From positions 213,917 to 277,916 of the forward strand of contig JAJYUV010000002.1 in assembly GCA_021792355.1 (NCBI GenBank): DNA of 64,000 nucleotides, in the 5' to 3' direction. This document shows positions 1-8,060 of this stretch, in pieces. The DNA is from Thermoplasmata archaeon. GTDB taxonomy: Archaea; Thermoplasmatota; Thermoplasmata; Thermoplasmatales; GCA-001856825. The position numbers and the translations under genes are program-made. Under the pieces are notes generated by a model. It was not told the origin of the DNA and searched no databases. It worked only from the letters and a program-made list of their open reading frames with translations. The stretch's first letter is position 1; every line of letters starts with the position of its first letter.

Positions 1-159
1 CAAGAACCAAGCCAGATAGCTACCGACTTTTCTCCCAGCGAGCGCCCAGTCCCCCAGGTCGCTCATATCCCCCTTTCTCCAACGCGAAGCCCAAAATCCC
101 AGGCCTACGAAAAGTATGAAAAGGCTGACAAACACCGCAAATACTTCTACGTCGTTCAT
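1..159 (-). CDS. Sodium:solute symporter family (SSS), N-terminal fragment
   Basis: Only the first 53 codons are inside the window; the gene runs off the left edge. The fragment opens with one hydrophobic segment (about residues 6-22). It is followed by a polar loop ending in LGDWALAGRKVGSYLAWFL, which resembles the conserved 'AGR..g' turn after TM1 in SSS transporters (PutP/MctP type). The start codon overlaps the stop of the upstream small membrane gene in an ATGA junction, so the two are translationally coupled. Members of this family import organic acids, amino acids or sugars with Na+ or H+; the substrate cannot be told from this fragment. Confidence 0.72.
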   Translation of the reverse strand, partial: MNDVEVFAVFVSLFILFVGLGFWASRWRKGDMSDLGDWALAGRKVGSYLAWFL

Positions 160-410
160 CTTCCCCTCTCCATTTTATTCAGCAACAGAGCTGCAGTCAC
201 ATAAAATGCCGCAGAAACAAATAACCAGAACGTTTGGAACCAGTAAAAAAAGGTGATTCCAAAAAGTTCTGGGCCCTTGAAGTTATAGATCGGCGTCAGT
301 GCAAATACGACCATTGGTATCAGCAACAAAAGCGCGACCGAAATCTTCTGGCCCGTTGTCCCCTTTGTTTCGAGCGACAGTTCGTCAAGACTAACTTCGG
401 CTGTCGTCAT
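156..410 (-). CDS. Small membrane protein, DUF3311-like, partner of SSS symporter
   Basis: An 84-residue protein with two predicted membrane helices (about residues 23-40 and 56-76), an acidic N-terminus, and a PIYNF..PELFGITFFYW loop between the helices. Short proteins of this shape (DUF3311) are commonly encoded directly before SSS symporters, and here the downstream gene on the same strand is such a symporter, overlapping by four bases. The role is probably as an accessory subunit or assembly factor of the transporter; this is inferred from context. An A/T-rich TATA-like stretch lies about 35 bases upstream (441-450). Confidence 0.7.
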   Translation of the reverse strand: MTTAEVSLDELSLETKGTTGQKISVALLLLIPMVVFALTPIYNFKGPELFGITFFYWFQTFWLFVSAAFYVTAALLLNKMERGR

Positions 411-440
411 TATTAACCGAAGTGTGCTATGTTAGTGGCC

Positions 441-450
441 ATATTTATAT
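441..450 (-). promoter_or_regulatory. TATA-like box for the DUF3311/symporter operon
   Basis: On the minus strand this reads ATATAAATAT, 31-40 bases before the ATG at 410. The 123-base divergent spacer (411-533) must also contain the promoter of the MFS gene at 534. A weaker A/T stretch at about 501-510 is the only candidate there. Confidence 0.4.
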
Positions 451-533
451 TTACTTATGGTTTAACGTTTTAATACTACCGAGACATCGGAGAAAATCAA
501 TAAACAATTAATCTCACGGGCGACTCCCGAATA

Positions 534-1985
534 GTGGAATATAAGTGGACTGTCCTCTCCAACACTACTCTTGGAACTTTGATGTCTTCACTCGACACAA
601 ACATAGTCCTGATATCGCTCCCAACCATTGCGAAGGAACTTCCACAGACAACTGTCCTCGATCTGCTCTGGATACTAATGGGTTACACGCTACTCACTGC
701 AGCAGTACTGGTCAATTTTGGCAGACTCTCAGACATGTTCGGCAGGGTTCGCCTTTACACTTTTGGATTTTCAGTTTTTACTGTCGGGTCTGCTCTTTGT
801 AGCCTGTCGCAGACTGGTCCCGAACTGATTGGTTTCAGGCTAGTCCAGGGAGTTGGAGCCGCCTTCCTATTCTCCAATAGTGGGGCAATCATAACGGATG
901 CTTTCCCTGAGACAGAAAGGGGAATGGCTTTAGGAATAAACCAGGTAGCAATAGTGGCGGGGTCTGTTTCAGGTCTTGTACTCGGTGGAGTCCTGACCTA
1001 TACGATTGGATGGAGGTCTATATTCTATGTCAACATACCCATAGGAATAGCAGCTACTATCTGGGCACATCACAACCTGAGGGAACTTGCTGTAATCAAG
1101 AAAGGTCAGAAAATGGATATCGTGGGAAACGTTTCATTTGCAGGTGGGATTAGCCTCGTTCTTGCGGCCATAACATTCTACGCCACGAACTCTACTTCCA
1201 TTGACAAGGTGTTTGCGATGCTGATAGGAGGGGTCCTAGTGTTCATTGGTTTCATTGCCTATGAGTTAAGGGCTGATAACCCGATGTTCGACCTCAAGCT
1301 GTTCAAAATCAGGTTATTCGCAGCTGGAAATCTGGCAATATTCATGAATGCTCTTGCAAGGGGAGCTGTGACTTTTGTCCTGGTGTTCTATCTCCAGGGA
1401 CCAACGATGAGACTTAATCCATACGTCGCGGGTCTTTTCCTTGTCCCGACTTCCATATCGCTCTCGTTCTTCGGACCTATAAGCGGCCGGTTATCTGACA
1501 GGTATGGAGCAAGATTGATTTCTACGATCGGTTTAGTGGTATCTGCGATAGGATTCGTGATGTTGTCACGCTTAGGACAGACTACAACATTCAATTCTTT
1601 GGTGGTGCCACTGGTATTCGTGGGCAGTGGAATGGGCATTTTTGCATCCCCAAACAGAGCATCCATCATGAACTCGGCACCCCCTCCTGAAAGGGGAATT
1701 GCGTCTGGAATGAGTTCCACTCTGGTAAATGTAGGCAGCATCTTCAGCATGGGAATGGCTTTTTACGTAATATCCTTGAACGTTCCAATGAAGTATCTCG
1801 CGGGCATTTTCCTTGGTACATCTTCCGGAGGACAGGTTGGGCCATGGGTGAACTCCTTCATCAATTCCATACATTACCTGTTCTTCATTTCAACTGCAAT
1901 ACTTTTGATTGCCATTATTCCTTCCGTTCTGAGAGGAAACAGATTGGTATTGCCACCTCCACTTCCCAAGGAAGTTGGAAAGTGA
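534..1985 (+). CDS. MFS transporter, DHA2 (14-TM) drug/solute exporter type
   Basis: A 483-residue polytopic membrane protein with a GTG start. It has the major facilitator motif A region near TM2-3 (NFGRLSDMFGRVRLYTFG) and the antiporter-type motif C region (GSVSGLVLGGVL). A second motif A copy sits in the second half (GPISGRLSDRYGARL). Length and helix count fit the DHA2/EmrB-QacA group, which usually exports drugs or small organic compounds with protons. It stands alone, divergent from the symporter operon and 82 bases before lipA. No regulator gene is adjacent. Substrate unknown. Confidence 0.85.
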   Translation: MEYKWTVLSNTTLGTLMSSLDTNIVLISLPTIAKELPQTTVLDLLWILMGYTLLTAAVLVNFGRLSDMFGRVRLYTFGFSVFTVGSALCSLSQTGPELIGFRLVQGVGAAFLFSNSGAIITDAFPETERGMALGINQVAIVAGSVSGLVLGGVLTYTIGWRSIFYVNIPIGIAATIWAHHNLRELAVIKKGQKMDIVGNVSFAGGISLVLAAITFYATNSTSIDKVFAMLIGGVLVFIGFIAYELRADNPMFDLKLFKIRLFAAGNLAIFMNALARGAVTFVLVFYLQGPTMRLNPYVAGLFLVPTSISLSFFGPISGRLSDRYGARLISTIGLVVSAIGFVMLSRLGQTTTFNSLVVPLVFVGSGMGIFASPNRASIMNSAPPPERGIASGMSSTLVNVGSIFSMGMAFYVISLNVPMKYLAGIFLGTSSGGQVGPWVNSFINSIHYLFFISTAILLIAIIPSVLRGNRLVLPPPLPKEVGK

Positions 1986-2039
1986 TTTCTCTCTCGTTAA
2001 CAAGACGGTGCGAAATAAAATTTAACCATACCGAAAACG

Positions 2040-2046
2040 TTTAAAA
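2040..2046 (+). promoter_or_regulatory. TATA box of the lipA-E1-E2-E3-lipB operon
   Basis: The sequence TTTAAAA is centred 25 bases before the lipA ATG. In archaea transcription starts about 25 bases downstream of the box, which would place the mRNA 5' end on the start codon. A leaderless transcript is therefore likely, and no Shine-Dalgarno-like sequence is visible before this ATG. Confidence 0.55.
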
Positions 2047-2067
2047 CTCTAATCAACTTTCAAGTTA

Positions 2068-2913
2068 ATGCATCCTGAATACGCCAAGGTCAAGCTTCCT
2101 ACGGAAGAGACTTTTTTCGATACGAAGAGAGAAGTCAGGGATCTGAACCTTCATACGGTTTGTGAAGAAGCGAGATGTCCAAATAGGGCTGAATGTTGGA
2201 CGGATGGAACTGCCACTTTCATGGTGCTAGGAAAGAACTGCTCAAGAGCGTGCAGGTTCTGCTCCGTCACACATGGCTTCGTGCAGCCGCTAGATCCTAT
2301 GGAACCAATAAATGTCGCAACTGCCGCAAAAGAAATGGGACTCAAGTATGTCGTGATAACATCCGTAGACAGGGACGACCTTCCGGATCAAGGATCGAAC
2401 CACTTCGCAAGCGTCGTCAGGGAGGTGAAGAAAACTGGTGCAATGGTAGAAGTCCTAATACCAGACTTCAGTGGGAATAGGGAGTGTGTGGACGCAATAC
2501 TGAAAGAGGGACCAGTGGTGCTGGCTCACAACGTGGAGACTGTTAGAAGACTCTCTCCCATCGTAAGAGATCGTCGAGCAGATTATGATCAATCGCTTGA
2601 AGTGCTGAGGTATGCCGCTTCGAGGGGGTTCGTTACGAAATCATCAATAATGCTTGGATTTGGAGAGAGTGACGAGGAAGTTGTCGAAACGATGAAGGAC
2701 CTAAGGAATGTCGACGTGAGCATCCTTACTATCGGACAGTACCTTAGACCGTCCAAGATGCAACTGCCCGTCGTGGAATACAGCAGACTCGAAAGGTTTG
2801 AGAAGCTGAAGGAGACCGGTTATGAAATGGGATTCCAGTTCGTAGCGTCAGGACCACTAGTGAGAACTTCCTACAAAGCTGCTGAGGCGTGGGCAATGCG
2901 GAGGTTTCATTAG
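2068..2913 (+). CDS. lipA: Lipoyl synthase (radical SAM)
   Basis: Inserts two sulfur atoms into protein-bound octanoyl groups to make lipoyl cofactors. The 281-residue sequence shows both iron-sulfur motifs. The auxiliary cluster is C32-x4-C37-x5-C43 and the radical-SAM cluster is C58-x3-C62-x2-C65. The C-terminal RTSY (near residue 265) matches the RSSY-type serine ligand of the auxiliary cluster. It is the first gene of a run that encodes a complete 2-oxoacid dehydrogenase complex, whose E2 carries the lipoyl domain. Its stop codon directly abuts the start of E1 alpha. Glycine cleavage H protein, not in this window, would be another client, since gcvPA/gcvPB are at 31946-34762. Confidence 0.95.
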   Translation: MHPEYAKVKLPTEETFFDTKREVRDLNLHTVCEEARCPNRAECWTDGTATFMVLGKNCSRACRFCSVTHGFVQPLDPMEPINVATAAKEMGLKYVVITSVDRDDLPDQGSNHFASVVREVKKTGAMVEVLIPDFSGNRECVDAILKEGPVVLAHNVETVRRLSPIVRDRRADYDQSLEVLRYAASRGFVTKSSIMLGFGESDEEVVETMKDLRNVDVSILTIGQYLRPSKMQLPVVEYSRLERFEKLKETGYEMGFQFVASGPLVRTSYKAAEAWAMRRFH

Positions 2914-3930
2914 ATGGCAATGGTCGGGAACCTGTCGAATGAACAGGCCATTATGGCCTACAAGAATGCAGTAAGGGCCCGTACGCTGGACATGAAGATA
3001 ATAAGTGCTCAAAGGCAGGGCATCATAGGATTTCATGTTCCATCCCAGGGCCAGGAAATGATTCAGATTGCGATATCGATGCTCGCCGACAAGGAAGATA
3101 TCATATTCAGTTACTACAGGGACCTTGCTATGCTTTTGCAGAGAGGGGTACCTCTTTCCCTCATATTCGATCAGCTTCTATCGAACAGCAACGATCTCCA
3201 AAAGGGGAGACAGATGCCTGACCACTTCTCCTTCAAGGAATTCAATTTTTCGACGGTGCAAAGTCCCGTCGGTGAACATTTGCCTCTAACGGTGGGAGCG
3301 GCATATTCTATGCGCTACAATAAGAAGAAGGGAATCGTGATCGCTACGTTCGGAGATGGGGCAACTTCTACGTCTGACTTCCACGCTGCCCTCAGCATGG
3401 CGTCGGTGTTCAATCTGGGTGTGTTGTTCATCTGTGAGAACAATGGCTGGGCAATCTCCGTTCCGACCAGCAAACAGACCAAAGCCGACATATACAAGAA
3501 AGGAGCTGCCTATGGAGTACCTGGCAAGAGAGTTGACGGGAACGATCTGATCGCATCACTTTCGGGACTCCAGGAGGCGTTCGATTATGTAAGGAGTGGT
3601 AAAGGAGCTTACCTTGTGGAGGCACTTACCTACAGAATGGGCCCCCATTCCACGTCAGATGATCCAAAGAAATACAGGGTAGATGAGATAACGGATGGAA
3701 GCGAGAACGACCCTATAAGAAGACTAGAGAATTTAATGATGAAGATGGGCGTCATCGATTCAGCATCCGTTCAGTCTATCAGGGCACAGGCAAAGGAAGA
3801 GATTGACAAGACATTTGAGGAAAGAATGGGCATACCTCCCACGGAGCCATCCAGCATCTTCGATGACGTGTACGAAAAGCCTTCCTGGATTCAGGAGGAA
3901 GAGAGGAGGGACATGAATGCCTCAGATTAA
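2914..3930 (+). CDS. 2-Oxoacid dehydrogenase E1 component, alpha subunit
   Basis: With the beta subunit this forms the thiamine-diphosphate-dependent decarboxylase of a pyruvate/branched-chain 2-oxoacid dehydrogenase complex. The 338-residue protein carries the TPP motif GDGATSTSDFH...ENNGW (about residues 148-175). It also has the phosphorylation-loop-like segment MGPHSTSDDPKKY, typical of branched-chain and pyruvate E1 alpha. The start abuts the lipA stop with no spacer, and the 3' end overlaps the beta gene by 14 bases. In Thermoplasma the homologous complex is known to prefer branched-chain 2-oxoacids; that preference is inferred here, not seen. Confidence 0.93.
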   Translation: MAMVGNLSNEQAIMAYKNAVRARTLDMKIISAQRQGIIGFHVPSQGQEMIQIAISMLADKEDIIFSYYRDLAMLLQRGVPLSLIFDQLLSNSNDLQKGRQMPDHFSFKEFNFSTVQSPVGEHLPLTVGAAYSMRYNKKKGIVIATFGDGATSTSDFHAALSMASVFNLGVLFICENNGWAISVPTSKQTKADIYKKGAAYGVPGKRVDGNDLIASLSGLQEAFDYVRSGKGAYLVEALTYRMGPHSTSDDPKKYRVDEITDGSENDPIRRLENLMMKMGVIDSASVQSIRAQAKEEIDKTFEERMGIPPTEPSSIFDDVYEKPSWIQEEERRDMNASD

Positions 3931-4882
3931 CATGGTCCAGTCGCTGAACCGGTCCATAGATATGCTGATGGCAGAAGACGAGAGAATCGTTGTCCTTGGG
4001 GAAGACGTGGGAAGGGACGGAGGGGTATTCAGAGTAACGGATAATCTCCTGAACAAGTACGGAGAAGAGAGGGTCTTGGACACCCCGCTTAACGAGCTCG
4101 CTATAATTGGTATGGCGACTGGAATGGCAATGTACGGGCTGAAACCTATTGCGGAGATACAATTTCAAGACTACATCTTCCCTGCGTTTGACCAGATAGT
4201 GAACAACGTAGCCAAGGTGAGGTACAGAACCGGAGGAAGATTCAACGTACCGTTGATCATAAGGACCCCATATGGAGGAGGTGTGAGAGGGGGGCTGTAC
4301 CACTCTCAGAGTGGGGAAGCATACTTCGCACACACCGCTGGACTCACAGTGGTTACACCATCGAATCCATACGATGCGAGAGGTCTCCTCGTTGCAGCTT
4401 ACAGGATGAATGACCCGGTGATATTCCTGGAACCCAAGAGACTCTACAGGGCAATCAAGGGAGAGGTTCCTGATGAGCTATTTGATGTCGAGATCGGGAA
4501 AGCTGCAAGACTGAAAGAGGGGGATGATCTTTCCATTATAACGTACGGCAGCATGGTGCCTACTATCATGAGCATCGTGGAGAAGAATGGGATAAATGCA
4601 GACGTACTAGATCTCAGGACTATTTTGCCGATGGATGTTTCTGCGATAATTGCGACTGCAACGAAGACAGGCAGGGTGGTAATAGTTCACGAAGCTCCCA
4701 GAACTCTAGGTGTTGGGGCAGAAATTTCTGCGCTGATTGCGGAGAGGGTGATAGACTCGCTCTTAGCGCCCATAGTCAGAGTCACTGGATACGATACACC
4801 ATTCCCGTATTCCCATGAAGAATTATACCTGCCTGATGAGAAAAGAATAATGATGGCTATCGATAAGGTGTTAAAGTATTGA
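3917..4882 (+). CDS. 2-Oxoacid dehydrogenase E1 component, beta subunit
   Basis: A 321-residue partner of E1 alpha. It has the transketolase-like pyrimidine-binding domain with GEDVGRDGGVFRVT near residues 28-41 and the segment DTPLNELAIIGMATGMA. These are followed by the transketolase C-terminal domain (ITYGSMVP, DLRTILPMD, VHEAPRTLGVGAEI). The invariant glutamate that activates TPP lies in the DTPLNE segment. The gene overlaps the alpha gene and is followed after nine bases by the E2 gene, which has its own GGGGATGA-type site. This fits a co-translated complex. Confidence 0.94.
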   Translation: MPQINMVQSLNRSIDMLMAEDERIVVLGEDVGRDGGVFRVTDNLLNKYGEERVLDTPLNELAIIGMATGMAMYGLKPIAEIQFQDYIFPAFDQIVNNVAKVRYRTGGRFNVPLIIRTPYGGGVRGGLYHSQSGEAYFAHTAGLTVVTPSNPYDARGLLVAAYRMNDPVIFLEPKRLYRAIKGEVPDELFDVEIGKAARLKEGDDLSIITYGSMVPTIMSIVEKNGINADVLDLRTILPMDVSAIIATATKTGRVVIVHEAPRTLGVGAEISALIAERVIDSLLAPIVRVTGYDTPFPYSHEELYLPDEKRIMMAIDKVLKY

Positions 4883-4891
4883 GGGGATGAA

Positions 4892-6040
4892 ATGCCTACA
4901 TTCAAGTTACCGGATATTGGCGAAGGGGTTCAGGAGGGAGAGGTTGTCAAGTGGACATTTAAGCAGGGGGACATTGTGCACAAGGACGACATAATAGTGG
5001 AAATAATGACGGATAAGGTCACAGTCCAGATACCGTCTCCGTACGAGGGAGAAATCACCAAGCTGTACTACAAGGAAGGGGAGATTGCCAAGGTGGGATC
5101 ACCCCTGCTTGATATTGGAGGTGCTTCTTCCTCGTCCACTCTCCCCACTTCTCAAAACCAACTACCAAAAGTGGGTCAGGAGAAGCAGGTATCACAGGAG
5201 ACTGGAGAAAAAACTTCCGTGCTGGCTCCGCCCGCAGTCAGAAAACTGGCAAGGGAGAAGGGAGTAGATCTCTCCGGGATTAAGGGCAGTGGGCCTGGGG
5301 GGAGAGTCACTGCGCAGGATGTAGAGGCATTTGCTGCTCAGCCCGGCGAAAAGATCGAGACGCCTGCAGCGAGGACGATGCCAACAGAGAGGAAGGCAAT
5401 GGAGCTGAAGGGACTGAGAAGGTTAATTTCAGAGAAAATGACGAAGTCAAAGCGCAACATTCCGCACTACGCGGTAGCAGAAGAAGTGAGGATGCAGGAG
5501 CTGATAGACTTCAAGGAAAAACTGAAGAGCCAGGGGGTCAACCTTAGCTACACCCCATTCTTCGTCAAGGCAGCGATTGCCGCGCTCAAGGAGTATCCAT
5601 ACCTGAATGCGAGGTCGCAAGAAGACGGGAATTTCGAGATACTTGATTATTACAATATAGGAATTGCCGTCGATACTGCAGAAGGACTTACCGTAGCAGT
5701 AGTGAAGCAGGCAGACCGAAAATCTCTGACAGAGCTCTCCACCGAGATCGAGGAACTTGCGAAGAGAGCTAGGGAAGGGAAACTGAGACTAGATGAGGTG
5801 AGAGATTCCACGTTTACGGTCACAAACGTTGGAAGCATCGGAGGAATATTTTCGACACCGATCATCAACTATCCTGAAGTCGCCATCATGGGGGTACATA
5901 GGATAATGGAAAACTCCGATGGGAAGTTCATGTACATCACTCTTTCGGCAGATCACAGGCTTATAGATGGGGCGATGGCTGCAAGATTTGTCAGTAGGGT
6001 CAAAAGATATTTAGAGGCTCCGGCTACACTGCTGGTGTGA
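4892..6040 (+). CDS. Dihydrolipoamide acyltransferase, E2 core of 2-oxoacid dehydrogenase
   Basis: A 382-residue protein with the full E2 layout. It has one lipoyl domain (residues 1-77, lipoylated K42 in MTDKV) and a charged, Pro/Ser/Gln-rich linker. The E1/E3-binding domain (about 108-142) reads PAVRKLAREKGVDLSGIKGS. The catalytic CAT-like domain carries DHRLIDGAMAARF near the C-terminus, with the HxxxDG active site. There is one lipoyl domain only, as in archaeal and Gram-positive branched-chain E2. It transfers the acyl group to CoA, feeding the acyl-CoA synthetase encoded two genes downstream. Confidence 0.95.
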   Translation: MPTFKLPDIGEGVQEGEVVKWTFKQGDIVHKDDIIVEIMTDKVTVQIPSPYEGEITKLYYKEGEIAKVGSPLLDIGGASSSSTLPTSQNQLPKVGQEKQVSQETGEKTSVLAPPAVRKLAREKGVDLSGIKGSGPGGRVTAQDVEAFAAQPGEKIETPAARTMPTERKAMELKGLRRLISEKMTKSKRNIPHYAVAEEVRMQELIDFKEKLKSQGVNLSYTPFFVKAAIAALKEYPYLNARSQEDGNFEILDYYNIGIAVDTAEGLTVAVVKQADRKSLTELSTEIEELAKRAREGKLRLDEVRDSTFTVTNVGSIGGIFSTPIINYPEVAIMGVHRIMENSDGKFMYITLSADHRLIDGAMAARFVSRVKRYLEAPATLLV

Positions 6041-6043
6041 AGC

Positions 6044-7363
6044 ATGGAATACGATGCCATAATTCTGGGAGGGGGCCCTGGAGGATATTCTACCGCCATC
6101 AGGCTGGGTCAGAACGGAAAAAAGGCTTTGATGATCGAGGGGGACAAGATCGGAGGAGAGTGCCTGAATTACGGGTGCATACCCAGCAAGGCTGTTATAG
6201 AGATGGCAGATGCGATTTCATATCTTAAGGAAATGCCGGGAGTCTCTTCATCGGTCACGATCGACATGAAGAAGTGGCAGGAATGGAAATGGGGAATGAT
6301 AAACAAACTCACTTCTGGAGTTGAAAGACTAGTCACATCGTACGGAGGAGAGGTTGTAAAAGGGAAAGGAATCATCGAGAGCAGTACTTCTGTCAAGGTG
6401 GGGAACGAGACGTTCAGTGCTAAGAATTTGGTTATTGCCACTGGTTCGGTGCCTTCCAAAATTAGGGGAATTGAAGACGTGTTCTACAACAGGGATATCT
6501 TGGATGTGGACCACATTCCGAAGTCTATAATAGTGATAGGCGGAGGGTACATTGGAATAGAACTGGGAACTGCATTCGCTAAACTAGGAAGCGATGTGAC
6601 TATTGTCGAAATGATGCCAAACATCCTTCCAGGTACCGATACGGACCTCAGCAGGTTCGTAGAGAGAAGGATGAATTCCCTTGGAATCAAGATATTCGTT
6701 GGTGCCAAGGTAGAGAGGGTGACCAGGTCTGAGCTATTTTCAGTCAATCTTGCAGATGGAAGTGTCCTGAGAGCCGAACTTGTGCTTATGACTGTTGGTA
6801 GGCAACCAAACACGCAGGGGTTTGGCCTGGAGAATATAAATCCAGAAATGGATGGGAAGTTCGTAAAGACAGACAAGAGGAAAAGGACAAGCGTTACTGG
6901 GGTCTATGCAGTAGGTGATGTCAGCGGCCAGCCGATGCTTGCGCACAAGGCCTTCTACGATGCGGAGATTGCTGCTGAAAACATATCCGGCAAGATCGCG
7001 GAAGTCGACTACAGGGCAATGCCGTTTGTGATCTACTCCGATCCTGAAATAGTTACAACCGGAAGTAAGACCGACAAGTTCAACAACATTCCTCTGGCTA
7101 CCAACGGAAGAGCCTTGGGGATGAACTCCAGTCAGGGAATATTTAGGATCTATGTGGACGGCGATTACGTCATAAAGGGAGGAGCGCTGGTTACCCCGAG
7201 GGCATCTGAACTGATAAGTGAAATATCGCTTGCGGTAGAGGCCGGTCTTACTTCCAAGGACCTTGGAATGACCGTGCATCCTCATCCCACGCTTTCGGAA
7301 GGGGTCAAGGAAGCCGCAGAGGCCACATATGGAAGATCGCTTCATTATAAGTCCAGTCGCTGA
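6044..7363 (+). CDS. lpdA: Dihydrolipoamide dehydrogenase (E3)
   Basis: A 439-residue flavoprotein disulfide reductase that reoxidises dihydrolipoamide with NAD+. It has the FAD motif GGGPGG at residues 9-14 and the redox-active disulfide C40-x4-C45 in GGECLNYGCIPSKA. The NAD-binding motif is GGGYIGIELG (about 167-176) and the second FAD motif is YAVGDV. The C-terminal dimerisation domain has the catalytic His-Glu pair in HPHPTLSE. It is slightly shorter than the usual 460-475 residues. The start is three bases after the E2 stop. The same E3 would also be needed by glycine cleavage. Confidence 0.95.
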   Translation: MEYDAIILGGGPGGYSTAIRLGQNGKKALMIEGDKIGGECLNYGCIPSKAVIEMADAISYLKEMPGVSSSVTIDMKKWQEWKWGMINKLTSGVERLVTSYGGEVVKGKGIIESSTSVKVGNETFSAKNLVIATGSVPSKIRGIEDVFYNRDILDVDHIPKSIIVIGGGYIGIELGTAFAKLGSDVTIVEMMPNILPGTDTDLSRFVERRMNSLGIKIFVGAKVERVTRSELFSVNLADGSVLRAELVLMTVGRQPNTQGFGLENINPEMDGKFVKTDKRKRTSVTGVYAVGDVSGQPMLAHKAFYDAEIAAENISGKIAEVDYRAMPFVIYSDPEIVTTGSKTDKFNNIPLATNGRALGMNSSQGIFRIYVDGDYVIKGGALVTPRASELISEISLAVEAGLTSKDLGMTVHPHPTLSEGVKEAAEATYGRSLHYKSSR

Positions 7364-7973
7364 TCTAGGCACCATTGACTACTCGGTTTCCCTCAATCTT
7401 CAGAGGAAATTGGTTGAACGGGTGAGAGCCCGGAAGATAGGTGATGTCCTACTGTTTTTAGATCATCTTCCCGTCTTCACTGTTGGAAGGGGAAAGAGAC
7501 CAGAGAACTACGCTGGTGTGGAGGTGAAGGAAACAGAGAGAGGAGGAGACGTGACATACCATGGCCCGGGGCAGCTTGTCGCATACCCAATAATTGATCT
7601 CGAAAGAAACGGGATAAACGACGTTAGGAAATTTGTCCATCTAATAGAAGACGTGATAATTTCATCTATTCGGAAATCTGGATATGTCGGAGAGGTAGGT
7701 GAGGAACCGGGAATTTGGGTGGGAGAAAGGAAAGTTGCATCAATAGGCCTGGCCATTCGAGACAAGGTATCATTTCACGGTCTCTCCGTGAACATATCCA
7801 AGGAAGTTTTGAGTGGATTCAACAGGATAAATCCGTGCGGATTGAACCCCGATACAATTGGTTTTGTGAACATAGATAGAGAGGATTTGAAGATGGAGCT
7901 GAGAAGAAGTTTTGAGAGGTCTATACATCCATTTACAGAAGTGAGCGCAGACTTCTTCAATGAAATGGTATAG
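7329..7973 (+). CDS. lipB: Octanoyl-[carrier protein]:protein N-octanoyltransferase
   Basis: Transfers an octanoyl group to the lipoyl domain before LipA adds sulfur. The 214-residue sequence has the LipB signature RGGDVTYHGPGQ (71-82), the catalytic lysine K135 in GERKVASIG, and the catalytic cysteine C170 in RINPCGL. The gene overlaps the end of lpdA by 35 bases. The two lipoate-synthesis genes therefore bracket the E1-E2-E3 genes. It is unusual in that archaea generally lack acyl carrier protein and type II fatty acid synthesis, so the octanoyl donor is unclear. Family assignment is firm because the key residues distinguish it from LplA. Confidence 0.93.
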   Translation: MEDRFIISPVADLGTIDYSVSLNLQRKLVERVRARKIGDVLLFLDHLPVFTVGRGKRPENYAGVEVKETERGGDVTYHGPGQLVAYPIIDLERNGINDVRKFVHLIEDVIISSIRKSGYVGEVGEEPGIWVGERKVASIGLAIRDKVSFHGLSVNISKEVLSGFNRINPCGLNPDTIGFVNIDREDLKMELRRSFERSIHPFTEVSADFFNEMV

Positions 7974-8038
7974 CCACCCGGTAGGTCTCCGCTCCCTATG
8001 CTCGCCGCCGACTTCCAGCGACAAAGTTCACAACGTTC

Positions 8039-8056
8039 AATTACTGCGAAGTAATT
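8039..8056 (+). promoter_or_regulatory. Small hairpin with GCGA tetraloop just before the acyl-CoA synthetase start
   Basis: AATTACT and AGTAATT form a seven-base-pair stem around a GCGA loop, a stable GNRA type. It ends four bases before the ATG at 8061 and would lie over the ribosome-binding region of a transcript read through from lipB. The 87-base spacer 7974-8060 shows no other feature. Confidence 0.3.
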
Positions 8057-8060
8057 TGGG

